DNA of 64,000 nucleotides from SXTU01 sp964496695 (GCA_964496695.1 CAZCBE010000015.1:16152-80151); one strand, 5' to 3'. Numbered from the stretch's first letter, positions 33,805 through 44,198 are shown. Program-made: numbers and translations. Notes: a model not told the origin generated them from the letters alone.

Positions 33805-34650
33805 TCAATCCGCCTCCGTGAACCGCACCAGCAGGTAGATGAACTCGGGCTGCTTGGGGTCGAGGTTGGTGGGGGTGGAGATGACGATGAGTTCGCCGGG
33901 CTTTACGGGACGCCGGCCGCTGAGGGGGATTTCGCGGTTTTCCAAGGCGAGGAAGGAGATGTCCGGGGCGGCGGACTTGGGCGGCGGTTCGTCCTTCTTC
34001 TTCTTGCTGAACAGCCCGCGGAGGTTGAGGCCGGGGCGGTCGTCCTCGTCGGGGTCGTCGCTCTGGTAGTAGAAGAGGCCGGGACGGGCGAGCTGCGCGA
34101 CGCGCATGCCGAAGACGAGATACTTCTCCCCGGCCCAGGAGTTCAGGAGGTCGGAGGACCAGAGGAAGCGGCCCTGCCAGTCGAGTTCCGTGCGGCCGTC
34201 CACGAGGGGCCGGGTCTTGAGCGTGAGGCGGAGGCCGAACTCACGGTTGGTGAGAGCCTGGTTGGCGGCGGCCTGGGTGGAGAAGGCGGGGCGGCGCTCG
34301 ACGGAGTCGAAGGTGGCGGGGTGGCCCGGCCCGCCGGGGCTGACACGGTCGCCGGAGTAGAGGAGGTTCACCTGGCCCTGCTTGGCCAAGGCGGCGACAA
34401 CGGCGGCCAGCGTGGACTCGCCGGGGAATTCCGGGGCGGACTTGCCACCTTTCCCCGGAAGGAAGCGCACGATGGCGGCGTGCAGGTGGACCGGCGGCGT
34501 GCTGGCGGCGGCCGTGAGATTCGTGGAGGCCGAGGCCAAGGCGAGGTCATCCGCGTTGATGAAGATGACCTGGGCCGGGAGCGGCGAAGCGAGGAGCAGG
34601 GCCGTCAGCAGCGGCCAAAACCCGCTCCGAATTGGTGAGGGCAGCGTCAC
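33805..34650 (-). CDS. Secreted protein, paralogue B of secretin-like pair
   Basis: A 281-residue protein started at GTG (complement of 34648-34650), which overlaps the upstream stop as GTGA and gives a signal peptide (SGFWPLLTALLLASPLPAQ). Later blocks align by eye with the preceding gene product: GQVNLLYSGDRV, FDSVERRPAF, LDWQGRFLWSSDLLNSWAGEKYLVFGMRVA, then LNLRGLFSKKKK and GRRPVKPGELIVISTPTN. The ordering is reminiscent of the C-terminal secretin domain, in which short strands carry LSxPxxxxLxGQxA-type motifs, but the match is weak. Role unknown; probably periplasmic or outer membrane. Confidence 0.75.
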   Translation of the reverse strand: MTLPSPIRSGFWPLLTALLLASPLPAQVIFINADDLALASASTNLTAAASTPPVHLHAAIVRFLPGKGGKSAPEFPGESTLAAVVAALAKQGQVNLLYSGDRVSPGGPGHPATFDSVERRPAFSTQAAANQALTNREFGLRLTLKTRPLVDGRTELDWQGRFLWSSDLLNSWAGEKYLVFGMRVAQLARPGLFYYQSDDPDEDDRPGLNLRGLFSKKKKDEPPPKSAAPDISFLALENREIPLSGRRPVKPGELIVISTPTNLDPKQPEFIYLLVRFTEAD

Positions 34651-35435
34651 GGATGCAACGTCGGCAGGAGGAGCAGGAGGATGGTTTCGGCCTCCTTGCT
34701 GCCCATTTCGGCGGTGGTGGCATTGACGATGAGGTCGCCGCTTTTGCAGTTGCGGCTGCCGGAGAGGATGATGGTCTTGTTGACGGGCAGCTCGTAGATC
34801 TCGTTCTCGGTGGGCTTGCCCTTGGGGTTGAAGAGCTGCGCGAGACCGAGGCCGAAGTCGGCGTTCTTGGTGTCCTCGCCCTTGATGACGCCGGCGGTCT
34901 TCAGGGTGTTGACGGCGGCGCCGGCGAAGCTGAGGAACTTCTCGCCCTGCCAGCGGGTGAGCATCTCGGGGGACCAACTGATGGAGCCTTCCCACGCGAG
35001 GCCGAAGCGCTCGCCGTCCGCGGGCTTGGCGGCCACCTTGAAATTGACGCCGAGCTGGGTCACGGGGGGCAGGGGCGCGCCGGGCTTGCCGATGATGACA
35101 ATGGGTCGGTTCTCCAGCGCATCGAACTTCGCCTCCGCCTTGTCCTCGAGGCGCAGGTCACGCGAGGCGTTGTAGAGGACGCTGACCTCGCCGTCGCTCC
35201 GCAGCGCCTCGACGACGGACTTGAGGTCGGTGCCGACGCCGCGAAAGCCCTGCATAAGCCGCTCGGCCTTGAGCGGCTTGAAGCGCAGGACGGAGACTTC
35301 GAGGGAAACGGAGCGGACCGGGCTGGACGGCCCTACGGCGGCGACAGGAGCGGCCGCCTGGGCCAGCGACGAGGGGACGAACGCATGGGAAAGCACCAGA
35401 AATACGAGCAGGGAGCAGAGGCGAGAAGCATTCAT
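34647..35435 (-). CDS. Secreted protein, paralogue A of secretin-like pair
   Basis: A 262-residue secreted protein; the ATG complementing 35433-35435 gives NASRLCSLLVFLVLSHAFVPSSLAQA as signal peptide. Landmarks: GEVSVLYNASRDLRLEDKAEAKFDALENRPIV, FGLAWEGSISWSPEMLTRWQGEKFLSFAGAAV and LAQLFNPKGKPTENEIYELPVNKTIILSGSRN. These resemble the secretin-homology region of type II/III secretion or pilus proteins, without the full length. It is translationally coupled to its paralogue and divergent from a beta-barrel gene, so the three may form one envelope system. Function not recognised. Confidence 0.75.
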   Translation of the reverse strand: MNASRLCSLLVFLVLSHAFVPSSLAQAAAPVAAVGPSSPVRSVSLEVSVLRFKPLKAERLMQGFRGVGTDLKSVVEALRSDGEVSVLYNASRDLRLEDKAEAKFDALENRPIVIIGKPGAPLPPVTQLGVNFKVAAKPADGERFGLAWEGSISWSPEMLTRWQGEKFLSFAGAAVNTLKTAGVIKGEDTKNADFGLGLAQLFNPKGKPTENEIYELPVNKTIILSGSRNCKSGDLIVNATTAEMGSKEAETILLLLLPTLHP

Positions 35436-35534
35436 GGTTGAGTGCCAGAAAGGCGTTGACGGCTTGACGGCGAGGGAAGATAACCACGTCGTTTCCAAAA
35501 CACACGACAAAAACCCGCCACGGAAATTCACGCC

Positions 35535-36788
35535 ATGAGCACGTCACGCACTTGCCAAATCTTGAAAACGACCGCCTTGGTAGCCGCCGGATTATGGGCC
35601 GGCACCCTCAGCCTGCCGGCGCTTGAATTGTTCTCCGTCTCCGTCGCGCCCGGCGGGACCGTGGTGAGCGACAACAAGCTGCTCACGCTGGTGGACAAGA
35701 TCATCAACGGCAAGGACGAGTTCGCGTTCTTCAACGGTCCCGGCGTCGCCTACACCGGCACCCTTCGCTATGGCAATGTGCAGAACGCGATCAACTTCTC
35801 GATGAACGCGCCGCGCACCTCGGCGGACCTGAACATCCCCAGCATCGGCTTCACGCGCACCTTCGTCGGGGCCAACCAGGCCGACATCGAGAACCAGATC
35901 GAGGCGTTCCTGAAGAAGGACGGAGCGGATGTTTACTCCAAGTTCCTGAAGGCCATGTCCGCGCAGTCGCTGGTGGCGGTGTCCGACGGCAATCCCCAGT
36001 CCACCACGGCCATCGCCGCCGGCCAGTCGTTCCAGAACTATGCGATGACGTTTGCCGAGACGCGGGAGGAGAAGGACGCGCCGCAGGCGGCCGGCGGCGA
36101 CCGCGTGGCGCTGGGCATCATCGCGGATGTGGGCGCGTTCGACGCGAACGGCATCAAGGGCACGGCCTACAGCCTGCCGATGTTCGCGCGGTTCAAGCTC
36201 ACCGACCGGGTGGGGCTGAACTTCGACATTCCGCTGAGCTACATTGACATTGACGGGGCCAAAGTGTTTGGCGTCGGCCTCGGCGTGGGCGTGCCGGTGA
36301 AGGTGATCCCCCGGGCGAAAGAGAGCCCGTGGTATTGGCAGCTCACTCCGTTCTCGGGTGTGAATGCCTCCGCCTCGAAGGACATGCTTGCGGGCGGCAT
36401 GGTGGTCAACGGCGGGATGAACAGCATGCTGGCCTATGACTTCGGCAAGTTCACCCTCTCGATGGGCAATCACTTCAGCCTGCATGAAGGCATGCCGCTC
36501 ACACTGGAAAGCTATAAGTTCGACCCCGGCGTCAGCCAGCAGATCCTCAAGAACGGCTTCAAGCTGGACGTTCCCCTGGGCCAGCGCTGGATTGTGGACG
36601 TGTATGCGATCCACACCAAGTTCCTGGCCACGGCGGCACTGGACCAATACATGACAATTGGCGGCGAAATCGGCTATCGCATGGGCAAGGGGAAGAAGGG
36701 CGGCTTCATGAAGCTGGGCGTCTATGCGGACGTGGGCGAGGACTATACCTCCGCGCATGTGCAGGTGGGCTCGAGCTGGAAGTTCTGA
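35535..36788 (+). CDS. Putative outer-membrane beta-barrel protein
   Basis: A 417-residue protein with a signal peptide (ILKTTALVAAGLWAGTLSLPALE). The second half alternates polar and hydrophobic residues in strands (FGVGLGVGVPVKVIPRA, YQLTPFSG-like, DFGKFTLSMGNHFSLHEG) and ends SAHVQVGSSWKF, the terminal Phe expected for barrel assembly. The N-terminal part (VSDNKLLTLVDKIINGKDEFAFFNGPGVAYTG) has no recognised domain. It is divergently transcribed from the secretin-like pair across 99 bases. A clean terminator follows (36811-36848). Confidence 0.75.
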   Translation: MSTSRTCQILKTTALVAAGLWAGTLSLPALELFSVSVAPGGTVVSDNKLLTLVDKIINGKDEFAFFNGPGVAYTGTLRYGNVQNAINFSMNAPRTSADLNIPSIGFTRTFVGANQADIENQIEAFLKKDGADVYSKFLKAMSAQSLVAVSDGNPQSTTAIAAGQSFQNYAMTFAETREEKDAPQAAGGDRVALGIIADVGAFDANGIKGTAYSLPMFARFKLTDRVGLNFDIPLSYIDIDGAKVFGVGLGVGVPVKVIPRAKESPWYWQLTPFSGVNASASKDMLAGGMVVNGGMNSMLAYDFGKFTLSMGNHFSLHEGMPLTLESYKFDPGVSQQILKNGFKLDVPLGQRWIVDVYAIHTKFLATAALDQYMTIGGEIGYRMGKGKKGGFMKLGVYADVGEDYTSAHVQVGSSWKF

Positions 36789-36810
36789 CGGCCAGCAAAT
36801 CAATACGATC

Positions 36811-36848
36811 AGCCGGTGCTCCCGCGAGGGACACCGGCTTTTGCTTTT
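36811..36848 (+). terminator. Rho-independent terminator of beta-barrel gene
   Basis: AGCCGGTG (36811-36818) pairs with CACCGGCT (36832-36839), with an inner TCCCGCGAGGGA loop that pairs further, followed by TTTTGCTTTT. It lies 23 bases after the stop codon. Confidence 0.9.
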
Positions 36849-37283
36849 ACTCCGAAGCTGAACTGCGGATGGACACGGATGGGGGAAGGGCAGAGCGGTG
36901 TAGCCTGTCGCCGGAAGCCACCCCTCACCCCACCCCTCTCCCCTCCTCCGAGGAAGGGAGAGGGAGCCGGAGGCGCGGGCCTGAAGGCGACGCACCGGGA
37001 CCATCGGAGACTCGTCAACTCGTCTCCTCCCATTGTTAGGCCGGCTCTCCGCTGTTTTCGGTGGAACAGAGAGGCGGGCCGGGAAATTCCAAGCTCCAAG
37101 TCCCAAGCTCCAAAGAAACTCCAATGCCCAAATTCCAATGGTTCAGCGTGCCCCGCCGCCAGCGCTTCCGCCCTGGGTCAGCCCTTGGCTCAAGGGCTGG
37201 CCCCAGTGCTGGGCGACGCCTCCCTTTGAAGTTTGGAATTTGGAGCTTCTCCCACCCATTCCGCTGAAAACAGCGGAGAACCG
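36849..37283. repeat. Stacked repeats before DUF1501 gene end
   Basis: No gene is seen. At 36911-36967 lies a 57-base element (CCGGAAGCCACCCCTCACCC...) whose inverted copy is at 60965-61021 with one mismatch. From about 37048 to 37278 an outer inverted pair (TCTCCGCTGTTTTC / GAAAACAGCGGAGA) encloses a second, AT-richer family with arms AAATTCCAAGCTCCAAG near 37084 and TTTGGAATTTGGAGCTTCTC near 37231, so one repeat is nested in another. Confidence 0.75.
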
Positions 37284-38639
37284 TTATGCCAGCACGCCCC
37301 GCACCACCTCCCCCTTCACGTCGGTGAGGCGGAAGTCGCGGCCGGCGTAGCGGAAGGTGAGCTTTTCGTGGTTCAGGCCGAGCTGGTGCAGGATGGTGGC
37401 GTGGAGGTCGGGGATGCTCACCTTGTCCTGCACGGCTTCGGCACCGTGTTCGTCGGTTGCGCCGTAGCTGGTGCCACCCTTGGTGCCCGCCCCGGCCATC
37501 CACAGGGTGAAGCCCTTGTTGTTGTGGTCGCGCCCGTCGTTGCCCTGCGCGAACGGCGTGCGGCCGAACTCACCGCCCCAGAGGACGAGCGTGTCCTTGA
37601 GCAGGCCGCGCTGCTTCAGATCGGCCAGCAGGCCGGCGATGGGTTTGTCCACGCTGGCGCAGTTCCGGGCGAGCGCGCTGGAGAGGTTGAAGTGATGGTC
37701 CCAGTTGCCGCTGCCCACCTCGACAAAGCGCACGCCCGCCTCAATGAAACGGCGGGCCATGAGGCATTTCCGGCCGAACTCGTCCGTGTCGCGGTCGCCC
37801 ACGCCGTAAAGCTTCTTCGTGGCGTCGCTCTCCTGGTTCAGGTCGAGCACGGCGGGCATCTGGCTCTGCATCTTGAAGGCGAGTTCGTAGCTCTCGATCA
37901 CGCCCTCGATCTCCGCGTTGTTGGGGTCGCGCTGCTGGGCCTCGCGGTTGAGGGTCTGGATCAGGTCGAGTTCCAGACGCTGCGCCTGCGCAGTGCCGGG
38001 CGGCTGGAGGTTCTTCACCTGCGCCTGCGAACTGAACCGGCCACCGCTGCCGACCCGCGTCCCTTGATAAATCGCCGGGAGGAAGGCGCTGCCGAAGTTC
38101 TGCGCACCGCCGACGTTGTTGGGCGGGGCGATGGTGATGAAGCCGGGCAGGTTCTCGTTCTCGGTGCCCAGGCCGTAGATGGCCCACGCGCCGAGCGAGG
38201 GACGCACGAACTGCGAGCTGCCGGTGTGCATCCGCAGGAACGCCTGCGGGTGCGCGGGCAGGTCCGTCTGCATCGAGCGGATGAGCGCGAGGTCGTCCGC
38301 GTGCTGGGCGACGTTCGGGAAGAAATCGGAGATCCACAGGCCGCTCTTGCCCCGTTGCTTGAACGCAGTCTTCGGGCCGAGCCAGGTGCTGCCCGGGCGG
38401 GAGCCGGGCTTGCCGTCGTCGGCGATGAGGCGGGGCTTGTAGTCGAAGGTGTCGAGATGCGAGGGCCCGCCGCTCATGCACAGAAAGATTACGCGCTTGG
38501 CGCGCGGGGTGAAGTGCGGCTGCTTGGGGGCGAGGGGCTTTTCAGCAGCGGCCTGCGCGGCGAGGCTGGAGAAGGCGAGCCAGCCGAAGCCACAGGCGAC
38601 GCTGGAGAGGGCGGCGCGGCGGGAGATGGGCGGGTGCAT
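37284..38639 (-). CDS. DUF1501 family secreted protein (second pair)
   Basis: A 451-residue DUF1501 protein started at the ATG complementing 38637-38639, directly before HPPISRRAALSSVACGFGWLAFSSL, a Tat-like signal. Family blocks: KRVIFLCMSGGPSHLDTFDYKP, HPQAFLRMHTGSSQFVRPSLGAW, WGGEFGRTPFAQGNDGRDHNNKGFTLW and LHATILHQLGLNHEKLTFRYAGRDFRLTDVKGEVV. It follows the DUF1553 partner 51 bases downstream on the same strand. An in-frame upstream extension (PIRPIRPIGPI) comes from a CCCATCCGTCCC-type repeat and is rejected as coding. Confidence 0.94.
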   Translation of the reverse strand: MHPPISRRAALSSVACGFGWLAFSSLAAQAAAEKPLAPKQPHFTPRAKRVIFLCMSGGPSHLDTFDYKPRLIADDGKPGSRPGSTWLGPKTAFKQRGKSGLWISDFFPNVAQHADDLALIRSMQTDLPAHPQAFLRMHTGSSQFVRPSLGAWAIYGLGTENENLPGFITIAPPNNVGGAQNFGSAFLPAIYQGTRVGSGGRFSSQAQVKNLQPPGTAQAQRLELDLIQTLNREAQQRDPNNAEIEGVIESYELAFKMQSQMPAVLDLNQESDATKKLYGVGDRDTDEFGRKCLMARRFIEAGVRFVEVGSGNWDHHFNLSSALARNCASVDKPIAGLLADLKQRGLLKDTLVLWGGEFGRTPFAQGNDGRDHNNKGFTLWMAGAGTKGGTSYGATDEHGAEAVQDKVSIPDLHATILHQLGLNHEKLTFRYAGRDFRLTDVKGEVVRGVLA

Positions 38640-38689
38640 AGGTTGTGTGAGTCGTATAGGTCCTATGGGACGGATGGGGCGAATGGGCA

Positions 38690-41581
38690 CTAATTCAGTT
38701 GGCGGAACTCGGCGCTTGCGAAGAGCGCGCGGCAGTAGCTGGTCCACGCGGCGGCTTCGAGCGCCGGGCTGGCCGGCTGGTCGCCCAGGAACTTCCTGAA
38801 GAAGTCCGCCGCGGCTTTCTGCTCGGTCGCCTTCGGCGGACGGGTGAAGGCGAGCCAGTAGGCCACGTTCACCCGCTCCTTGAGCTGGGTCTCCGCATCG
38901 GTGCTGACGCCGGAAGCCTGCCAGCGGAGGAGACGGTTCGCGAGCGACCCGGCCTGGTCCGCGACGAAACCGCTGTTGAGGAGGAAGAGCGCCTGCACGG
39001 GAACGCTCGTGCTCTCGCGCTTGCCGGTGACGAGGCTCGGCTCGGCGAAGTCGAAGAGCGCGAGCGCCTCGGGCACCTTGTCGCGCACAATGGGCAGATA
39101 GACCGAGCGATGCGTCGTGTCGGCATTGAGCTGGGCATCCGTGATGCCGCCGGCATTGGGGCCGTCAATCGGACGGTCGCCCATCGTCATGACCACGGAG
39201 GCAACGGGCGCTTTCAGGTCCAGCCGGCCGGCGACGTGCAGCATGGCGTCGCGGATGCCCTCGGCGTCCAGACGGCGCGGGGACATGCGCCAGTTAAGAG
39301 CGTTCTCAGGATCGGCGGTGTGGTTCTTCTCATGGTGCGTGGAGGACAACTGATAGGTGCGGCTCAGGACGATTTCGCGGATGAGCTGCTTGGTGCTCCA
39401 GCCTGAACCGGCAAACCGCACCGCGAGCGTGTCGAGCAACGCCGGGTTGCTCGGCTTGCCGCCGGTGGTGCCGAAGTTGTCCGGCGAATCCACCAGGCCA
39501 TCGCCAAAGAGCCAGCCCCAGACGCGGTTCACATACACGCGGGCGGTGAGCGGATGGCTCGGCGTGGTGAGCCACTCGGCCAGCTCGCGACGACCGCTGC
39601 TGGTGGTGGGAATGCGCGGCGGGGTGCTGTGCGTGAGCGCGACGGGGAAGGCGCGGGCGACGACCTCAGCAGGCTTGTCCGCATCGCCGCGCGTGCGCAG
39701 CGCGGCGTCGCCAATCGCGCCGAACTCCGGAGGACGGAAGCCAAAGATGCGGCCCTCGGCAACGCGCCGGAAGTTCCCGGTCATCGCGGTGCCGCGCGAC
39801 GCGGGCAGGTCAGCCACGCCCATCGCCAGCGCCTTCTCTTCGCCGGTCGTCGCGTCGTATTGCTTGAGGCGGGCTTCGAGCTGGCCGGTCTCGAAGAGCA
39901 GGCGCAGGCGATCCAATTGCTTGCGGGGATCGTTGTCCGGCGGGCCTTTGCCCTTCTGGCCGGGCGTCCCGGGGAACAAGCCCCGCTGCTCCTCGCGCTT
40001 ATCGGCCAGTTGCTTCTCCACGCGCTGGCGTTCCTCGCTGTTCAACGTCCGGTTGAGCGTCGGGGCGTGCGCGCCTTTGGGCAGTTCCATCAGCTCCGAG
40101 GGGTGGCGGTTCTGCACGCCCTGCGTGGTGCCGTAGCGGGTCTCGGTGGAGGTGAAGATGCCGGCAAGCGCGTAGTATTCCTTTTGCGAAATGGGGTCGA
40201 ACTTGTGGTCGTGGCAACGGGCGCAGGCGATGGTGGTGCCAAGAAAGGCCTGGGACAACGTGTCAATCTGCTCGTCCGCCACATCCAAAAAGAACTGCCG
40301 CGGGTTCTGCTCGTTCACGCTCTTGGTGCCCAGCGCGAGGAAGCCGGTGGCCACGAGCTGCTCGGCGCGTTGCTGGTCGCTGCTCGACGGCAGCAGGTCG
40401 CCGGCAAGCTGCTCGCGCACGAACCGGTCGTAGGGCTTGTCCGCGTTGAAGGCGGCGATGACATAGTCGCGGTAGCGCCACGCGTGCGGGTAGGCGGTGT
40501 TCACGTCTTTGCCCGTGGACTCGGCGTAGCGGGCCACATCGAGCCAGTGCCGGCCCCAGCGCTCGCCGAACTGCGGCGAGGCCAGCAGCTTGTCCACGAC
40601 GTTGGCGAACGGATCAGCCGACTTGTCGTCGAGGAAGGCGTTGACCTCGTCGAAAGTCGGCGGCAGACCGATGAGATCAAAGTGAACGCGGCGCAGCAGC
40701 GTAAGCGGGTCGGCATCGGCGACGGGCGCGAGGCCCTTCGACTCCAGGTTCGCGAGGACGAAGCGGTCAAGGTCACTCTTCGGCCACGCGGTGTTCTTCA
40801 CGGCGGGCACGGGCGATGGCTTCGGTGGCTGATACGCCCAGTGATCCTTCGCCTTGGAGCCGTCGTATTCCTTCTTCGCCACTGCGCCGCCGGTGCGCGG
40901 GTCGGCGGCCCCGGTCTGAATCCAGCGCTCGAAGTCCTTGATGACCGCGTCGGAAAGCTTCCCGCCCTCCTTCTCCGGCGGCATCTGGAGATCGTTCTTG
41001 GTGTAGCGGATGGCTTCGAGCAGGAGCGATTTCTTCAGGTCGCCCGGCACGACCGCAGGCCCGCTGTCACCGCCCTTGCGGGTGCCTTCGCGGGTGTCGA
41101 GCGCGAGGCCGCCCTTCACCTTGCTGCCCTCGCCAGTCGCGTGGCAGCGGTAGCATTTCTCAACGAGGACGGGACGGATCTTGGACTCGAAAAAAGCGAG
41201 TTCCTCGGGCGACGCGGCGCGCTCCGGCGTCTTCGTGATCGCAGCGGACTTGGGCGCAGCGAACTGCGGCTGCTCGGGGCCTTGCTTGGCCGCCGGCTGC
41301 AAGGCCGTGATGCCGCGAAACTCTTCGAGCGAGAGGAAGCCGTCCTTGTTCTTGTCCAGCGTGGCGAAGACCGCCTCCGCAGCACCGGGCTGCTCGCGCA
41401 GGCGGGACGAGGCGGCGAGTTCGGCGGGCGAGATCTTCCCGTCGCGGTTGGCGTCGAGGAAGCGGAAGGCCGTCTCCGGGGAGGGCGGGCTGCCGGAGCC
41501 CTGCTTGCCGGGCGGCTGCTGGGCCAGCACCACGGCGGCAAGGCCGAGGGACAGCGGGAGGGTCCAGAGCAGTTTGTTCAT
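38690..41581 (-). CDS. EF-hand / cytochrome-c / DUF1549-DUF1553 secreted protein
   Basis: A 963-residue protein. Order: signal peptide (NKLLWTLPLSLGLAAVVLAQ); two EF-hands, FRFLDANRDGKISPAEL and FATLDKNKDGFLSLEEF; a planctomycete cytochrome-c domain with the haem motif CYRCH near residue 143; DUF1549/PSCyt2 (VHFDLIGLPPTFDEVNAFLDD); and DUF1553/PSD1 (GKRESTSVPVQALFLLNSGFV near the end). This is the usual multi-domain form in the PVC group. It is probably exported and may form a redox or polysaccharide-handling system with the downstream DUF1501 protein; neither function is proven. Confidence 0.94.
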   Translation of the reverse strand: MNKLLWTLPLSLGLAAVVLAQQPPGKQGSGSPPSPETAFRFLDANRDGKISPAELAASSRLREQPGAAEAVFATLDKNKDGFLSLEEFRGITALQPAAKQGPEQPQFAAPKSAAITKTPERAASPEELAFFESKIRPVLVEKCYRCHATGEGSKVKGGLALDTREGTRKGGDSGPAVVPGDLKKSLLLEAIRYTKNDLQMPPEKEGGKLSDAVIKDFERWIQTGAADPRTGGAVAKKEYDGSKAKDHWAYQPPKPSPVPAVKNTAWPKSDLDRFVLANLESKGLAPVADADPLTLLRRVHFDLIGLPPTFDEVNAFLDDKSADPFANVVDKLLASPQFGERWGRHWLDVARYAESTGKDVNTAYPHAWRYRDYVIAAFNADKPYDRFVREQLAGDLLPSSSDQQRAEQLVATGFLALGTKSVNEQNPRQFFLDVADEQIDTLSQAFLGTTIACARCHDHKFDPISQKEYYALAGIFTSTETRYGTTQGVQNRHPSELMELPKGAHAPTLNRTLNSEERQRVEKQLADKREEQRGLFPGTPGQKGKGPPDNDPRKQLDRLRLLFETGQLEARLKQYDATTGEEKALAMGVADLPASRGTAMTGNFRRVAEGRIFGFRPPEFGAIGDAALRTRGDADKPAEVVARAFPVALTHSTPPRIPTTSSGRRELAEWLTTPSHPLTARVYVNRVWGWLFGDGLVDSPDNFGTTGGKPSNPALLDTLAVRFAGSGWSTKQLIREIVLSRTYQLSSTHHEKNHTADPENALNWRMSPRRLDAEGIRDAMLHVAGRLDLKAPVASVVMTMGDRPIDGPNAGGITDAQLNADTTHRSVYLPIVRDKVPEALALFDFAEPSLVTGKRESTSVPVQALFLLNSGFVADQAGSLANRLLRWQASGVSTDAETQLKERVNVAYWLAFTRPPKATEQKAAADFFRKFLGDQPASPALEAAAWTSYCRALFASAEFRQLN

Positions 41582-41952
41582 GGCGGCCAAAAGCGTTAGC
41601 TGGTCACAGGATAGACGACGCCACGCAGAGGCGGCGGTTACTAGGTTTCCATCTTCGCACACTCAGGCACGAATTGACACTGCCCCGGAGCGCGGGCGTC
41701 CTCGCCCGCTTTGCGCGTGCGACCGCCGAAACGGAGCAAAACCGGGGGGAGACGGAACTTTTTAAGGCTGGGAAAGTTGACGCGAATTGCGCCAATTAGC
41801 GCAAATTTTGACGCCAGCCAATTCGCGACAATTGGCGCAATTCGCGTCAAAATCCGCTTCTCTTTCTGTCCCAAGCTCATTCTGGAATTCAGGTTGAAAG
41901 CAGCCCCCGCCATCTTGCATTCACCCGGGAGTTTCGCGATGCTGTGCGCCCC
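41582..41952. repeat. Gap with AT-rich palindrome family
   Basis: Between divergent DUF1553 and esterase genes. A perfect 21-base inverted pair lies at 41777-41797 (TTGACGCGAATTGCGCCAAT...) and 41830-41850, with extra AATT/GCGC dyads between. A GCGGGCGTCCTCGCCCGC dyad is near 41691. No gene is called; the frames crossing the element translate to LTRIAPISANF-type strings typical of a non-coding repeat. Confidence 0.8.
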
Positions 41953-42792
41953 ATGACACCGCGCACATTCGGCATCCCCCGCTGGCTGCCGGTCGCCGGC
42001 CTCCTGCTGGCCCTCGCGACCTGCGCCACCGCCCAAGCTCCTGATCCTGAACTCATGCAGACCCGCCAGAAGTTCCAGACCCAGCTCCAACATAAGGTCG
42101 AACTCGACTACCTGCTGTATCTGCCGCCGGGCTATGACGCCAAGGCCGACAAGAAATGGCCGCTCATCCTGTTCCTGCACGGGGCGGGCGAACGCGGCAC
42201 CAACCTCGCGAGCGTGGCCTACCACGGCCCGCCCAAGCTGGTGAGGAAGACACCGCCGGTGCCCAAGAACGAAACCGAGGCCGGCCGCACGAACCGTGAA
42301 GCCGCCACCAAGCTCCTCGCGGAGAACTTCATCGTCGTCTCGCCCCAGTGCCCGTCGGGCCAAAGCTGGGAGGACGACGCGGTGCTCGGCCTGCTGGACA
42401 GCGTGCTCGCCAGCCACGCGGTGGACACCAACCGTGTTTATCTCACGGGCTTGAGCATGGGCGGCTTCGGCTCGTGGTCGCTGCTCGGGAAAGCGCCGGA
42501 CCGGTTTGCGGCCATCGCCCCGATCTGCGGCGGGGGCAACAGCATAGACATCCTGCTGCCGCGACGCGGCAAGGGGACGGCGCTCAAATCTCTGGGCGTC
42601 TGGGCCTTTCACGGGGCAAAGGACCCGGTGGTGGTGCTGGCGGAGTCCGAACGCATGATCGCGGCGATCAAGAAGGCCGGAGTGAAGGACGTGCAGCTCA
42701 CGGTCTATCCCGAAGCGCAGCACGACTCGTGGACGGAGACCTACAGCAACCCGAAGCTCTACGAGTGGTTCCTGGCGCATGAGCGGAAGTGA
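41953..42792 (+). CDS. Secreted alpha/beta-hydrolase (esterase-like)
   Basis: A 279-residue hydrolase. ATG at 41953 places a signal peptide (IPRWLPVAGLLLALATCATAQA) correctly. The catalytic triad is visible: nucleophile GLSMGGFGSW near residue 165, Asp in GAKDPVVVL near 220 and His in AQHDSWTETYSNPKLYEWFLAHER at the end; the oxyanion loop is LILFLHGAGERG. This is the prolyl-oligopeptidase/PHB-depolymerase-like class often found as secreted carbohydrate esterases or phospholipases. Substrate unknown. Confidence 0.92.
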   Translation: MTPRTFGIPRWLPVAGLLLALATCATAQAPDPELMQTRQKFQTQLQHKVELDYLLYLPPGYDAKADKKWPLILFLHGAGERGTNLASVAYHGPPKLVRKTPPVPKNETEAGRTNREAATKLLAENFIVVSPQCPSGQSWEDDAVLGLLDSVLASHAVDTNRVYLTGLSMGGFGSWSLLGKAPDRFAAIAPICGGGNSIDILLPRRGKGTALKSLGVWAFHGAKDPVVVLAESERMIAAIKKAGVKDVQLTVYPEAQHDSWTETYSNPKLYEWFLAHERK

Positions 42793-43145
42793 ACCGAAGT
42801 TTTGGCAGGAAAATTGGAACGGGGAATCTTCCTGCCCGTAATTTTCCTGCCCAAAATCCACCCATCCACTCTCTGAAACAGAGCGCACTGGAAACGCGCC
42901 GACCGCAGACCGGCTTCAGGGCTGAAAGCCCGTCCGGTGACAGCCCGGGCTGGAGCCGAGCATCGCGAGGCGGAGGCCCGGGTGCGCAGTCCTTTTTGGC
43001 ACCGCCCTGAAAGGGCGGGACACGGCACGGTGCGGGAAAGAGTCCCGCCCTTACAGGGCGGGCATGCGTCATGGCCGAACTGCCCGGGGCTTCACCCCGG
43101 GCTATCACAGGTCGGGCTTTCAGCCCTGCCAGGACTCCGGACCGC
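42793..43145. repeat. Mixed palindrome cluster
   Basis: At 42800-42856 arms TTTTGGCAGGAAAATT and AATTTTCCTGCCCAAAA pair with one bulge, with CTTCCTGCC between them. Then follow GC dyads: CCGCCCTGAAAGGGCGG near 43003-43019, CCGCCCTTACAGGGCGG near 43046-43062, CCCGGGGCTTCACCCCGGG near 43084-43102 and CGGGCTTTCAGCCC near 43112-43125. No gene is seen. Confidence 0.8.

Positions 43146-44198
<1,053 letters not shown>

Noticed and set aside
35592..37124. 510-codon minus-strand frame opposite the beta-barrel gene
   Set aside because: Shadow frame; its N-terminal part is translated from the CTCCAAG-type repeat.
38640..38747. N-terminal extension of the DUF1501 protein (PIRPIRPIGPI)
   Set aside because: It derives from a CCCATCCGTCCC-type repeat, and the Tat signal starts right after the ATG complementing 38637-38639.
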